Shown in pieces: positions 44,115-53,067 of a DNA stretch of 64,000 nt. Numbering within the stretch: the stretch's first letter is position 1; the number at the start of each line of letters is the position of its first letter. The translations under genes were made by a program, and so were the position numbers. The stretch is taken from assembly GCA_964608915.1 (NCBI GenBank), contig CAZSQA010000001.1, positions 186,001-250,000 of the forward strand, in the 5' to 3' direction. The stretch comes from QWQI01 sp964608915 (GTDB lineage Bacteria; Planctomycetota; Planctomycetia; Isosphaerales; Isosphaeraceae). The notes under the pieces were generated by a model, which was not told the DNA's origin, ran no database searches, and saw only the letters and a program-made list of their open reading frames with translations.

Positions 44115-45125
44115 TCAGGGGCTGACGGTCGCGAACAGATTCACTCGCGCCGGCGGTTCGTCGGGGATGTCGCTCGTGATCTCCAGCACCGCGTGATCCG
44201 GGCCCGGTTTGTCGGGGGCCTTGTAAGTGATCTTTAAGGTTCGGATCGGCTGATCGCCCGGCGTCGAAGCAGGCGTTTCGGTCGTGACCGTTCCCTTGGC
44301 GGCTTTGGTCTCTTTGACGGCGAAAGGCTTGTCGGCCTTGAGGATCACGGTTTTCTGCACCGATGCCCCTTTCGCCACCTGGCCGAGATTCATGACCGAA
44401 GGCGATGCCGAAAGCAGTCCCTGAACCTGGCCTGTGACGAAGATCGGAATCTCCGGGCTGGCCGGGTCATTCGTTTTGAGCGTAATCTGGTCTTTGTAGA
44501 AGCCGAGGGTCGCCGTCGGTTCGAAATTCGCTACGATCTTATAGGCGGCCTGGCCGTTCGCACGGCTTTCTTCCGTGATTTTCACTTTCAGTCGCGGCGA
44601 ATGGTGTTGCGAACCTGTGATCCGGAAGTCCGTATTACCGCCGATATATTGCAGGGCAAGGGTTTGCGAAGGGCCATCGGTCCGCTTGACGGTCCCGAAA
44701 TCGAACTGGCCGGGCTGAAGCGTGACATCGGCCCGGATAAAGCAGTTCATGTTCAGTTCGACTTCCGCCGGGCTCGGCCGGTCGATCACCAGGGTCAGCC
44801 CGGAGGGCTTGGGCCCGCTGAAATTGGTGGTGTCGAGGGTCGCCTCGATGGTCGTCTGCGTACCCGGCGGGACGGTGTCGGCCCCGATCTTGACATCGGT
44901 GCAGCCACATTTCGTCTTGTAGCCGGAGATGTGCAGTTCCTTGTCGGTCACGTTCACGACTTTGAACGAGTACCGCAGTTTCGAACCTTTTGCGACCGTT
45001 CCGAACTCGTGGTTGCGTTCCGGAAAAATCGCGTTGACCCACTCCTGAGCCGGCAAATTTCGCCCGAACGCGCCGGGTAACAAGCCGAAAGCGAAGATCA
45101 GAACCGGAATCGAGCGAAATCGCAT
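44115..45125 (-). CDS. DUF1573 secreted protein
   Basis: This 336-residue protein has a signal peptide (MRFRSIPVLIFAFGLLPGAF). The DUF1573 domain begins RNHEFGTVAKGSKLRYSFKV and continues with the metal-like motif KTKCGCTDVKI and PPGTQTTIEATLDTTNFSG. Two more Ig-like beta repeats follow (LQPGQFDFGTVKR, MNLGQVAKGASVQKTVILKA). The domain is an Ig-like fold of the ASPM/SPD-2/Hydin type, common in secreted planctomycete proteins. It probably serves structural or binding functions. The ATG has a CGAGGATC site. It is convergent with the Cys-rich gene across the terminator at 44057. Confidence 0.85.
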   Translation of the reverse strand: MRFRSIPVLIFAFGLLPGAFGRNLPAQEWVNAIFPERNHEFGTVAKGSKLRYSFKVVNVTDKELHISGYKTKCGCTDVKIGADTVPPGTQTTIEATLDTTNFSGPKPSGLTLVIDRPSPAEVELNMNCFIRADVTLQPGQFDFGTVKRTDGPSQTLALQYIGGNTDFRITGSQHHSPRLKVKITEESRANGQAAYKIVANFEPTATLGFYKDQITLKTNDPASPEIPIFVTGQVQGLLSASPSVMNLGQVAKGASVQKTVILKADKPFAVKETKAAKGTVTTETPASTPGDQPIRTLKITYKAPDKPGPDHAVLEITSDIPDEPPARVNLFATVSP

Positions 45126-45451
45126 GGCGGGATGATCCTCGGGCGAGGTGAGGCTGCCCTCGAACGGGTGGACCGACGCGCGGGCGATCGCCGGGCGAAT
45201 CGGTGGCGAAGGTCATCTTTCCACAATCGCCCGATTCTGCCAAGTGCAATCGTAAGGACCATCCGTTGTCGCGGGATTCGCACAGGAGCCGATCGAAAGT
45301 TGCCCGTTCTGGATTCCGCATCCCGTTTCGGCTAGAATCAGGTCACCATCGACTCGATTCTCATCTGACTTTTCGTCCGGATATTTCGAGAACGCTTCCG
45401 ATCCCGCGATGCGGTGTCCGAGGAAGCCGTTCCTGCCCGGTTCGGAGTCGG
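45126..45451. other. Divergent intergenic region
   Basis: No gene is visible between the DUF1573 and STAS genes (326 bp). Promoters for both should lie here, but no clear element could be assigned. Confidence 0.45.
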
Positions 45452-45856
45452 ATGCGACGTATTCCGATGGTCGCAATGGAGATATTTGCCGTGTTGAAGC
45501 CGAGTGTGGAGCTTCGCGAAGAGTCGGGAGTTCTCGTCGCCGAGTTTTGGGATTGCTTGCGTCTGGATCCGAAACCGGTCGGCGATTTGCGGGTGCGATA
45601 TTCGCAAATGTCCGCGAAAACAGGGCTTAAGGATCTGATCGTCGATCTTTCCGGAATCGATTTCGCCGGTTCGGCGGCGCTCAGCGGTTTCCTTGCCCTG
45701 GGGCGGGCGATCAAGCAGATGGGCGGCCGGATGGTCTTCTGTAACGTCGACATTAACGTCGCCGAGATCTTTCAGGTCAGCAAGCTGGGCGGCATGTTCC
45801 AGTTCTCCGAAGACAAAAGCACGGCCCGAGCCGATCTCGGGATCGAGGCCGCCTGA
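45452..45856 (+). CDS. STAS-domain protein (anti-sigma factor antagonist-like)
   Basis: This 134-residue protein has a STAS domain at about residues 20-125. The core contains GLKDLIVDLSGIDFAGSAAL, the region around the regulatory serine (usually D-S-S-G; here AGSAALSGF), then LGRAIKQMGGRMVFCNVDIN and IFQVSKLGGMF. In the SpoIIAA/RsbV family a kinase phosphorylates this serine and an unmodified antagonist binds the kinase to free a sigma factor. No kinase or sigma gene is adjacent, so its partner is elsewhere. The ATG at 45452 has GGAG 9 nt upstream; two later ATGs (45467, 45476) are possible. Confidence 0.82.
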   Translation: MRRIPMVAMEIFAVLKPSVELREESGVLVAEFWDCLRLDPKPVGDLRVRYSQMSAKTGLKDLIVDLSGIDFAGSAALSGFLALGRAIKQMGGRMVFCNVDINVAEIFQVSKLGGMFQFSEDKSTARADLGIEAA

Positions 45857-45924
45857 CGCCAGCCGTCAGATTCGAGCCCGATGAAGTGTGACGATCGGTA
45901 GCGTCCGAATCGCACATCCGAAAC

Positions 45925-45956
45925 GAAAAACCCGGACAGATTCGCGTCTGCCGGGT
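45925..45956 (-). terminator. Terminator of the CvpA-like gene
   Basis: On the minus strand, ACCCGG(CAGA) pairs with (TCTG)T-CCGGGT around a CGCGAA loop, followed by TTTTCG, 45 bp after the stop. Confidence 0.75.
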
Positions 45957-46000
45957 CCTCGTATCGTACTGTTCCGTCGAATGATGCAGCGTTCGGCGAA

Positions 46001-46717
46001 TCAGGGGTTCGTCGGTGCGAGACCCGCTGCTGCGCCAGCCGTGCCGCCCGGGATACCGGGCGAGTTCGAGGTCGGTGCGCCGCCGGCAGGGGCTCCACCG
46101 GCTTCCGGTGTGTCACCGGCAGGGGCATTTTCGTCCACCGTGTTGTCGTAGGGGCGTACGCCGGTTTTCCCGGCCACCCAGGTGTCGGGGTCGAAACCGG
46201 CGGACCCCGATTTCTTGAACGGTCCGTTCAGAGAAGTCTGAACGAGCTGCAGAGCGATTTTGTCGACACCCAGGCCAAAGGGCGGCTTCTGCGTTTCTGG
46301 TGTATACATGCCCCAGAAGATCTTTTTGTGCACAGGGGCTGCCTGCAGCACGACGAGCAGAAAACCGACCAGAACCACGGAGGTCGCGGCCCCGAAGACG
46401 ATCTTGCCGAGACCTTCGACCGGCCCAGGCAGACGGAGCTTGCCAGGCGCGAGATAGTCGGTCAGGAATCGCAGCGCCAGAAGTGTGACTGCGAAAATGC
46501 CGCCCAGGCTCAGGCAGTCGGCGAAACCGCTGAGAAACGACACGGTGGTAACGATCTTGGCCGCCAGTTTGTCGGCGAAATTCATCGCGATCAAGGCAGA
46601 GAAGATGACGTTGAAGAGGGCGATCGCCGATCCCCAGAAACCCTCCGAGGAGATCGCGATGAAGCAGAAGAACAGCATCGCCACGACGACGAGGTCGAAA
46701 ATCAGGCTCATTTCCAT
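46001..46717 (-). CDS. CvpA-family membrane protein
   Basis: This 238-residue protein has four hydrophobic helices in the first ~130 residues, with the CvpA pattern FDLVVVAMLFFCFIAISSEG FWGSAIALFN and LALRFLTDYLAPGK. CvpA-like proteins are linked to colicin V secretion, envelope integrity and biofilm traits, but their mechanism is unknown. The C-terminal ~45 residues are an Ala/Gly/Pro-rich tail (PEAGGAPAGGAPTSNSP). The start has AAGGA 9 nt upstream. It lies 70 bp after the GspE-like gene on the same strand, so it is probably the last gene of a pilT - gspE-like - cvpA unit. Confidence 0.8.
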   Translation of the reverse strand: MEMSLIFDLVVVAMLFFCFIAISSEGFWGSAIALFNVIFSALIAMNFADKLAAKIVTTVSFLSGFADCLSLGGIFAVTLLALRFLTDYLAPGKLRLPGPVEGLGKIVFGAATSVVLVGFLLVVLQAAPVHKKIFWGMYTPETQKPPFGLGVDKIALQLVQTSLNGPFKKSGSAGFDPDTWVAGKTGVRPYDNTVDENAPAGDTPEAGGAPAGGAPTSNSPGIPGGTAGAAAGLAPTNP

Positions 46718-46787
46718 GCGGGTCGTTCCTTACGAAGTTCGTTCAGGTTGATAGCGGATCGGGGGGCCTCGGCGGATCGCCGGAAGG

Positions 46788-48557
46788 TCACTTCATCGCC
46801 CGCATGAGTTCGTCGATCGATGTCCGCCCTTCGAGCACGAGCCGCAGGCCGTTGCGCGGCAGGGTCGTCATGCGCTGCTGGGCCGCCGCGGCACGCAGAG
46901 CCGCTTCCGTCGGATTGTTGAGGATGATGTCGCGGATCGGGTCGGTGATTTCGAGGACTTCGAAGATCGCCGTCCGCCCCACGAAGCCGTTGCCTTCGCA
47001 CTCGCCGCACACCTGGGGCTGCGGCTCCGTCGGCGGCCGGTAGAAGGCTTCGGTGTCTTCCGGCAGGTTGTTCTTCTTAAGGAACTCCGGTTTGGGCTGA
47101 TACGGTTCCTTGCAAGCTTCGCACAAGGTCCGGACGAGTCGCTGAGAGAACACGAGAGCCAGCGACGAGGCCAGAGCGTCCCGGCTGAGGCCCCGCTCCA
47201 CGAGCTGCATCACGCCCTTGATCGCATCGGTGCCGGTCATCGAAGACAGGATCAGCCGGTTCGTACTTGCCGCCTGCAACGCCACCGCGGCCAGTTCGTC
47301 GTCCTTCAGGTCACTGAGCATGACCACCTGAGGGTCGGTCCGCAAAATGCTCTTGAGCCGTTCGGTGATCGTCTCGCCCGAACGTGGGTTGTATTCTTCG
47401 GCAGGAATGTTGTCGATCGCCTGTTCGACGACTTCCTCGAGTGTCTTGATGTCGCGAGTCAGCGGATCGAGCGACCGGAGGATCGCGTAGATCGTCGTCG
47501 ACTTGCCGCAGCCGACCGGACCGACGCCCAGGATCATGCCCAGATCCTTTTCGGAAGCGGACCGGATCTTTTCCTCTTCTTTCGTGGTGAGGCCGAGCTG
47601 TTCGAGCCTCGAGACCATATTGGCCTTGTCGAAAAGGCGGATGGCGACTTTTTCGCCCATCTTCGTACCGGCCGAGGCCACGCGGGCGTCGATCGACCGC
47701 CCTTCCACCTTGGCCGAGAACGTGCCTTCCTGCGGCTTGCGGCGGTCTTCCACGTTCATGCCGCAAAGGGTCTTGACGATGTCCACCACCTCAGGACCCG
47801 CTTCGGCGTCGAACGGCTCGGCCATCTGCAGGATGCCGTCGATCCGGTAACGAACCTGAAGCCCGTCCTGACCTGGTTCCAGATAGATGTCCGTCGACCG
47901 GCGGCGTACGGCGTCGTATACCAGGCTCTGAACTTCTTCGAAAAGGGCGTTCTGCTGAGCCCTCGCGACCCGGAACATGTCCATGGTCTTCGTATTGAGG
48001 TCGATACCGATGAACTCGACCGGAACTCCGGCCATGGCGGCCGCCTTGTTCCGGTTGAAGATCTTTTTCTTGGCTCCCATAAGGCCGAAGAAGCGGTTGC
48101 CCAGATCACCGAAGTGGTAGGCGCTGAGGACTTTCTCGGTTTCCCCCACCTGGCCGTTGCGATGCACGACATAGGCCAGCGTCGTCACCAGATAGGCCAG
48201 GGCCATCACGGCGATGCCGACGATGATGTTGGGCACCAGCAGCAGCACCAGCATGCCGACGATGCCCGCGAGCACCATGGCCGTGGACCAGGCCATCCGT
48301 TTTTCGAGGTCAAGTTCGAAGGCGTCATCGTCGACCCACCAGGTCGTCGGCACCCAGATCAGAAACAGCGCCAGAGCCGGCACAAGCTTCACGATGTCCA
48401 TATAAAAACCTTCGCCGCGCGGCGCGTCGGCCGTCTGCGCGAGAAGCATGGGCAAAGTGAAGAAGTCATTGGCCCGAACGGTTCCGGCCTGGATCATTCC
48501 GAGCATCGACAAGGCTCCAGCGACGGATCGGGAGCGGGAATACCGGACGCCACGCAT
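46788..48557 (-). CDS. GspE/PilB-type ATPase-like protein with membrane N-terminus and altered motifs
   Basis: This 589-residue protein has a signal-like leader, a transmembrane segment near residue 55, and a hydrophobic pair (MVLAGIVGMLVLLLVPNIIV, then AVMALAYLVTTLAYVV). From about residue 200 it has the GspE/PilB core: RRRSTDIYLEPGQDGLQVRY, Walker A GVGPVGCGKSTTIYAIL, and a zinc-ribbon pair CEACKEPY...CGECEGNGFVGR. Two catalytic motifs differ. The Walker B-like segment is LSDLKDDE where assembly ATPases have GEIRDxE, and the His box reads LILSSMTGTDA in place of the usual S-T-L-H-T. It may bind ATP yet hydrolyse poorly. It lies between pilT and cvpA on the minus strand. Confidence 0.85.
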   Translation of the reverse strand: MRGVRYSRSRSVAGALSMLGMIQAGTVRANDFFTLPMLLAQTADAPRGEGFYMDIVKLVPALALFLIWVPTTWWVDDDAFELDLEKRMAWSTAMVLAGIVGMLVLLLVPNIIVGIAVMALAYLVTTLAYVVHRNGQVGETEKVLSAYHFGDLGNRFFGLMGAKKKIFNRNKAAAMAGVPVEFIGIDLNTKTMDMFRVARAQQNALFEEVQSLVYDAVRRRSTDIYLEPGQDGLQVRYRIDGILQMAEPFDAEAGPEVVDIVKTLCGMNVEDRRKPQEGTFSAKVEGRSIDARVASAGTKMGEKVAIRLFDKANMVSRLEQLGLTTKEEEKIRSASEKDLGMILGVGPVGCGKSTTIYAILRSLDPLTRDIKTLEEVVEQAIDNIPAEEYNPRSGETITERLKSILRTDPQVVMLSDLKDDELAAVALQAASTNRLILSSMTGTDAIKGVMQLVERGLSRDALASSLALVFSQRLVRTLCEACKEPYQPKPEFLKKNNLPEDTEAFYRPPTEPQPQVCGECEGNGFVGRTAIFEVLEITDPIRDIILNNPTEAALRAAAAQQRMTTLPRNGLRLVLEGRTSIDELMRAMK

Positions 48558-48659
48558 AACTTGACTTTCGAATGAGAGAGGAATGCGGGAAGTGAATGGT
48601 CCGAAGCCGCCGGCACGAAACCGCAGTTTCGTCGATACGGACAGGTGGACGAGCTGGAA

Positions 48660-49826
48660 TCAGAGGATCCCCGGAGCCGCGACCTGAATGCCCTTGAGGG
48701 CCATCTTGAGTGCGTCCGGGCTGGGAGCGACCTCGAACGCGGTCGACCGTTCGATGACTTCGGCAAGCACAAGCTGGCGAAGGCTTTCGGTGAAGTCCAT
48801 CATGCCTTCGTCCTGACCGATCCGGATGGCGTCGGCCAGTTTCGTGTCTTCTTCGGCCAGAATGAGTTTCCGCACCGTCGGGTTGCTGCGCATGATTTCG
48901 CAGGTCGGAACGCGCGTGGCACCCGTCCTGGCCGTGTGGTCCTTGGTCGTCCGCAACAGCTTCTGGGCGATCACGGCCTTCAGGTTGAAGGCGAGGTTCT
49001 GCCGCATCGCCGGGTGCATTTCCTGCGGGAACAGGTCAAGGATCCGGCTGATGGTGGACGGAGCGCTGCCGGCGTGAATCGTACCGAACACCAGGTGGCC
49101 GGTTTCGGCCGCGTGCAGGGCCGCCAGGAAGGTGTCCTGGTCACGCATTTCGCCCACCAGGATGATGTCCGGGTCTTCCCGCACCGCATGCTTCAGGGCG
49201 ATATCCCAGTCGAGCACGTCGATGCCGACTTCCCGCTGGTTGACGATCGACTTGGCGTCCTTATAGGTATATTCGATCGGGTCTTCGACCGTCAGAATGT
49301 GGCACCGCTCATTTTCGTTGACGTACTGAAGCATTGACGCGATCGTCGTCGATTTGCCCGAACCGGTCACGCCGGCGAGGATGATGATCCCCGTGTCTTC
49401 CTTCGTGATCTCGGCCAGAATCGGCGGCAGGCCGAGCTGCTCGAAGTTCGGGATCTTGTTGTTCACCCGCCGGGCCACCAGCGCCAGCGAGCCACGGGCC
49501 TTGAACAGGTTTACGCGGAAGCGGGTTTCGATGACTTCGCCGTCTTCGACGTCCCTCAAAATGTGGGCGAAGTCGACTCCGCCCTCTTCTTCCAGAATGT
49601 GCTTCTGTTTGGGAGTCAGCAGCGGGAACATCAGCCGTTCCATGTCAGCCGACGTCAGCGGCGGCAACTGCATCTGACGCAATTGCCCAGCCAGACGCAT
49701 CGAAGGTGCAAGGCCCACTTTCAGGTGCAGGTCCGAACCCTGGTGCTTGATGCACATCCGAAAGAGTTTGTTGGCTTCCGGCTCGTTGGCCGAAGTCCCC
49801 ACGGCCACGTTCGAGGCGATCGACAT
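48660..49826 (-). CDS. pilT: Twitching motility/pilus retraction ATPase PilT
   Basis: This 388-residue protein is a full-length PilT/PilU-type ATPase. It has the PAS-like N-terminal domain (IKHQGSDLHLKVGLAPSMRL), then Walker A GVTGSGKSTTIASML, the Asp box ILTVEDPIEYTY, Walker B EDPDIILVGEMRD and the His box ETGHLVFGTIHAGSA. FPQEMHPAMRQNLAFNLKAV is also typical. Retraction ATPases pull type IV pili back by disassembling them at the membrane. The last ~100 residues hold the family's regulatory helix (DAIRIGQDEGMMDFTESL). The start has GGGAG 10 nt upstream. It heads the run pilT - gspE-like - cvpA. The same machinery could act on the DUF1559 pseudopilins, but that is inference. Confidence 0.93.
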   Translation of the reverse strand: MSIASNVAVGTSANEPEANKLFRMCIKHQGSDLHLKVGLAPSMRLAGQLRQMQLPPLTSADMERLMFPLLTPKQKHILEEEGGVDFAHILRDVEDGEVIETRFRVNLFKARGSLALVARRVNNKIPNFEQLGLPPILAEITKEDTGIIILAGVTGSGKSTTIASMLQYVNENERCHILTVEDPIEYTYKDAKSIVNQREVGIDVLDWDIALKHAVREDPDIILVGEMRDQDTFLAALHAAETGHLVFGTIHAGSAPSTISRILDLFPQEMHPAMRQNLAFNLKAVIAQKLLRTTKDHTARTGATRVPTCEIMRSNPTVRKLILAEEDTKLADAIRIGQDEGMMDFTESLRQLVLAEVIERSTAFEVAPSPDALKMALKGIQVAAPGIL

Positions 49827-50149
49827 GATTTCGGATCTCCCGTGAAATCACCGCGACAGAACGATCTGGATGAGCGATATGCGGACGATGCAGGCGAATG
49901 CGAAAAATACCCCGGTCGAGGCTTCCGCTTCGTAGACGCTTGATAATCTAACCGCTGCCATTTCCGAAAACAATTCCCCGACGGCCGACTTTCCGACCGC
50001 TCGCCCGCGAAACCGGAACCCTCGATCCGGGCCAGCGGCCTGACGCACAACCGAAATGCGCGCGAAAAAGCCGGAAAGCTCGGCTTTCGCAAGCTTCCCG
50101 GCTGGCGGATCGAAGCGATCAGCCGCTTCGTAGAGCGGCTTTTCGCGGG
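49827..50149. other. Intergenic region with terminator
   Basis: This lies upstream of pilT and downstream of the transketolase C-terminal gene. It holds the terminator at 50064-50087 and a second hairpin (AGCCGCT / AGCGGCT) near 50120-50146. No gene is seen. Confidence 0.5.
50064..50087 (-). terminator. Terminator of the transketolase pair
   Basis: On the minus strand, AAAGCCG pairs with CGGCTTT around AGCTTTC, followed by TTCGCG, about 63 bp after the stop. Confidence 0.65.
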
Positions 50150-51127
50150 TCAGCCTTTTTTGGCGGCGACGGCGGCTTTCGCGGCCTCGGCCACTTTCCC
50201 GGCCGTCAGACCGTACTTTTCGATCAGAGCTTCCGGCGAGCCCGATTCGCCGAAAGAGTCATGCAGATTCACGTACCGGATCGGCACGGGATGAATCTCG
50301 GCCACGTTCATCGCCACGACCGATCCCAGGCCACCGTGAGCCAGGTGCTCTTCGGCGACGACGATCGCGCCGGTGTCCTTCGCCGCGGCGGCCAGTGCGT
50401 CGCGATCGATCGGCTTGACGGTGTGCATGTCCAGCACCCGAGCGGAAATGCCCTGCGATGCCAGAGCCTCGGCGGCTTCCAGGGCAGGGGCCACCATCAG
50501 GCCGTTGGCCACGATCGTGACATCCTTGCCGTCAGCCAGCTGATTCGCCTTACCGATGGCGAAGGGTGCGTCGGCGTCGTAGATCTTCGGCACGTCGGGG
50601 CGGCCGACCCGCAGATAGACCGGGCCATCATGGGCCAGCATCGCGGCCGTGGCGGCTTTGGCGGAGGTTTCGTCCGCAGGCACGATGACGACGAAACCCG
50701 GCAGGGAACAGGCCAGCGAGACATCCTCGATGCCCATCTGGCTGGCTCCGTCTTCGCCGATCGAGATGCCGGCGTGACTGCCGACGACCTTCACGTTCAG
50801 GCGGGGATAGGCCACGCTCATGCGCAACTGGTCGTAGGCATTGCAGACGATGAAAGCCGCGAAGCTCGATACCAGGGCCGTGTGGCCGGCCGCCGCCAGA
50901 CCCGCTGCGACGCCGACCTGGTTCGATTCGGCGATGCCCACGTTGAAGAAGCGGTCCGGATATTTCTGCCCGAACCATTCCGTGCGCGTCGAATTGCCGA
51001 CGTCGGCGTCGACGACGACGAGCTTGCCGTACGATTCGCCGAGCGCTTCGAGGGCGCGGCCGAAGGCGTCACGCGTCGCCTTGCCCAGAGGCCGGGATGA
51101 TTTGACCGATGAACTGGCTCCCGCCAT
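50150..51127 (-). CDS. Transketolase, C-terminal subunit
   Basis: This 325-residue protein is the pyrimidine-binding plus C-terminal part of a split transketolase. It has LVVVDADVGNSTRTEWFGQK, RFFNVGIAESNQVGVAAGLA (with the catalytic Glu of the PYR domain), and SVAYPRLNVKVVGSHAGISI. The C-terminal domain has DVTIVANGLMVAPALEAAEA. The other half is the next upstream gene, 72 bp away on the same strand. Together they would move two-carbon units between sugar phosphates using thiamine diphosphate. Split forms are common in archaea and some bacteria. Which pathway (pentose phosphate or another) cannot be told from the sequence. Confidence 0.9.
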   Translation of the reverse strand: MAGASSSVKSSRPLGKATRDAFGRALEALGESYGKLVVVDADVGNSTRTEWFGQKYPDRFFNVGIAESNQVGVAAGLAAAGHTALVSSFAAFIVCNAYDQLRMSVAYPRLNVKVVGSHAGISIGEDGASQMGIEDVSLACSLPGFVVIVPADETSAKAATAAMLAHDGPVYLRVGRPDVPKIYDADAPFAIGKANQLADGKDVTIVANGLMVAPALEAAEALASQGISARVLDMHTVKPIDRDALAAAAKDTGAIVVAEEHLAHGGLGSVVAMNVAEIHPVPIRYVNLHDSFGESGSPEALIEKYGLTAGKVAEAAKAAVAAKKG

Positions 51128-51199
51128 GGTGATCTGGTTCCTTTCGTTCGATGTTCCGAAAATGTCCGAGGTGCGGCGAACTGTGGAATGCGGGCCGGC

Positions 51200-52060
51200 T
51201 CAGCCGAGCCCCGCCTCGACTTCGGCCAGCGCCTCTTCCAGGTGTTTGGCGGGCATGGGTTTGCCGTGAAAGTTCTCGTCCTTCAGCTTGCTCAGCAGCT
51301 TGAGCATGCCGAAGCCCTTCTTCGTCAGCGACACGATGCAGGTCGGGCGGCCTTTCGTCGCCTTCGCCCGCTTCAGGGCGTCGATGACTTCCTCGAGGTC
51401 GTTGCCGTTGATGACCTGAGTGGCCCAGCCGAACGCCGCGAATTTGCCGTCGATCGGATCCATGTTCAAAACGTCCAGCGCCGAACCGGTCTGCTGATAA
51501 CCGTTTCGATCCACGATACACGTGAGATTGTCTAGCTGGTACTTGCCCGCACTCGCGGCAGCTTCCCAGATCTGCCCCTGGCCCAGTTCGCCGTCGCCCG
51601 TCATCACATAAGTGTGTGAGCCGTTCTTCGCCAGGCGGGCCGCCAGGGCGTAACCGACACCCACCGACAAACCTTGACCGAGAGAGCCCGTCGAGGCTTC
51701 GATCCCGGCCAGACGCAGCATGTTCGGGTGGCCCTCGAGCCGGCTGCCGAGCTTCCGCAGAGTCATCAGCTCTTCATGCGGAAACACGCCCTTGTGGGCA
51801 AGCGCCGCATACAGAACGGGGGCGGCATGCCCCTTGGAAAGAATGAAGCGGTCGCGGTCCGCGGCCTTCGGATTCTTGCCGTCGAATTTGAGGAAACCGC
51901 CGAAATAAAGGGCCGTGACCACTTCGACAGCCGACATCGAGCTGGAGGGGTGCCCCGAGCCGGCTTCCGTGGTCATCTTCAGGATGTCCTTCCGGAGTTC
52001 CTTCGCCAGCGCCTTCAATGATTCGATCGATTCGGACACGTTTTTCCGTACTCCCTTCAT
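51200..52060 (-). CDS. Transketolase, N-terminal (thiamine diphosphate-binding) subunit
   Basis: This 286-residue protein is the N-terminal half of a split transketolase. It has the conserved TTEAGSGHPSSSMSAVEVV and DRFILSKGHAAPVLYAAL, then EASTGSLGQGLSVGVGYALA and the thiamine-binding motif MTGDGELGQGQIWEAAASAG, with GDGE binding the Mg and diphosphate. It precedes the C-terminal subunit gene by 72 bp, so they form an operon. The start MKGVRKNVSESIESL is plausible, though the first ATG could also be internal. Substrate range is unknown beyond the family's two-carbon transfers. Confidence 0.92.
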   Translation of the reverse strand: MKGVRKNVSESIESLKALAKELRKDILKMTTEAGSGHPSSSMSAVEVVTALYFGGFLKFDGKNPKAADRDRFILSKGHAAPVLYAALAHKGVFPHEELMTLRKLGSRLEGHPNMLRLAGIEASTGSLGQGLSVGVGYALAARLAKNGSHTYVMTGDGELGQGQIWEAAASAGKYQLDNLTCIVDRNGYQQTGSALDVLNMDPIDGKFAAFGWATQVINGNDLEEVIDALKRAKATKGRPTCIVSLTKKGFGMLKLLSKLKDENFHGKPMPAKHLEEALAEVEAGLG

Positions 52061-53067
52061 TCCTCGACGTTTCGGCAGTTTTCGGCGGCGTGGCGACTCG
52101 CGATCAGCGTATGCCCGCCCGATGATTCGGCTATCACCCTAACGATTCGCCCGGCGATCGGCAAGTGCGTGCTCGCGATCTTGCCCACGAACCGGTCGGG
52201 CGCCTGACGCGCGCGGAACGACGTTCAGCGGCTGCGGTTTCGCCGCACGCGAGAACTTCCGGTGATCACGTGACCGGGACATGACCCATCGGCGGCCGCG
52301 CCTTGGGCGCCGCCTTGTCCGATTCGCTCAGGTTCGCTCCGTGGGTCGTCCAATCCATGTCGGCCCACGGGGCGAACCTTTTGTCAACCGCCCTCCGTGG
52401 CGGTGAAGTTACGCATCGAAATCGAAAAGACGGAGCGACTCATCATCCTGATGACCATGCCGGCAAAATCCTTTTCGCGAACGCTCCATCTTGTGTGCGG
52501 TACAGCCGGGTTCTTCGAAATCAACCTCTCCCCCTCAGGCATTTCCGGCCAGTTCGCGGGACGGCCGCATCGTTTCGGCTTCCTGGCGACGGCATGAAAC
52601 GCCCCTGGTTTGGGGATGAGTGATCCCTATGACTCCTCTAACCGTGATTCGTGGATTTCCGCGACATTGCGGAACGGATTTTTCGGGAATTCTCTGGGCC
52701 GTACCCTGGTTTCGCCTGCCTTGCGGTCAGCTGCCCACTGGGCCGTTCCGTCGATTTCCCGTTCGACGCTCACACCCTAATCGCCGGTCGCCACCCTTGT
52801 CCAGCCCGTCTCGTCCACCCCGTCGCAGCCTTTCCCGCGGCCCTCGTCCTCAAAAAAACGTGCCCGGGGCGCTCTCGAGTTCCACCGGCTTGCACATCCG
52901 AAAATCGGAATTTTGTGAAATCGGGACGTTTTGCTTAATTTGGCAGCAGGGATTTCGGTTACGGAAAACGGTCGAATTTCACGTTTACCCCTGAGAATCG
53001 CAAGGCCTTGTCAGGGATTTCCGAAAAACGGGATTGCGTATCGGGGATGTCGTTCCTCGGCCGGTTT
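52061..53067. other. Long region without a recognisable gene
   Basis: About 1.0 kb upstream of the transketolase pair. Open frames here show no motif, signal peptide or convincing ribosome-binding site. Several GC-rich inverted segments occur near 52290-52400. It could hold a small RNA or decayed sequence, but nothing specific can be supported. Confidence 0.45.
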
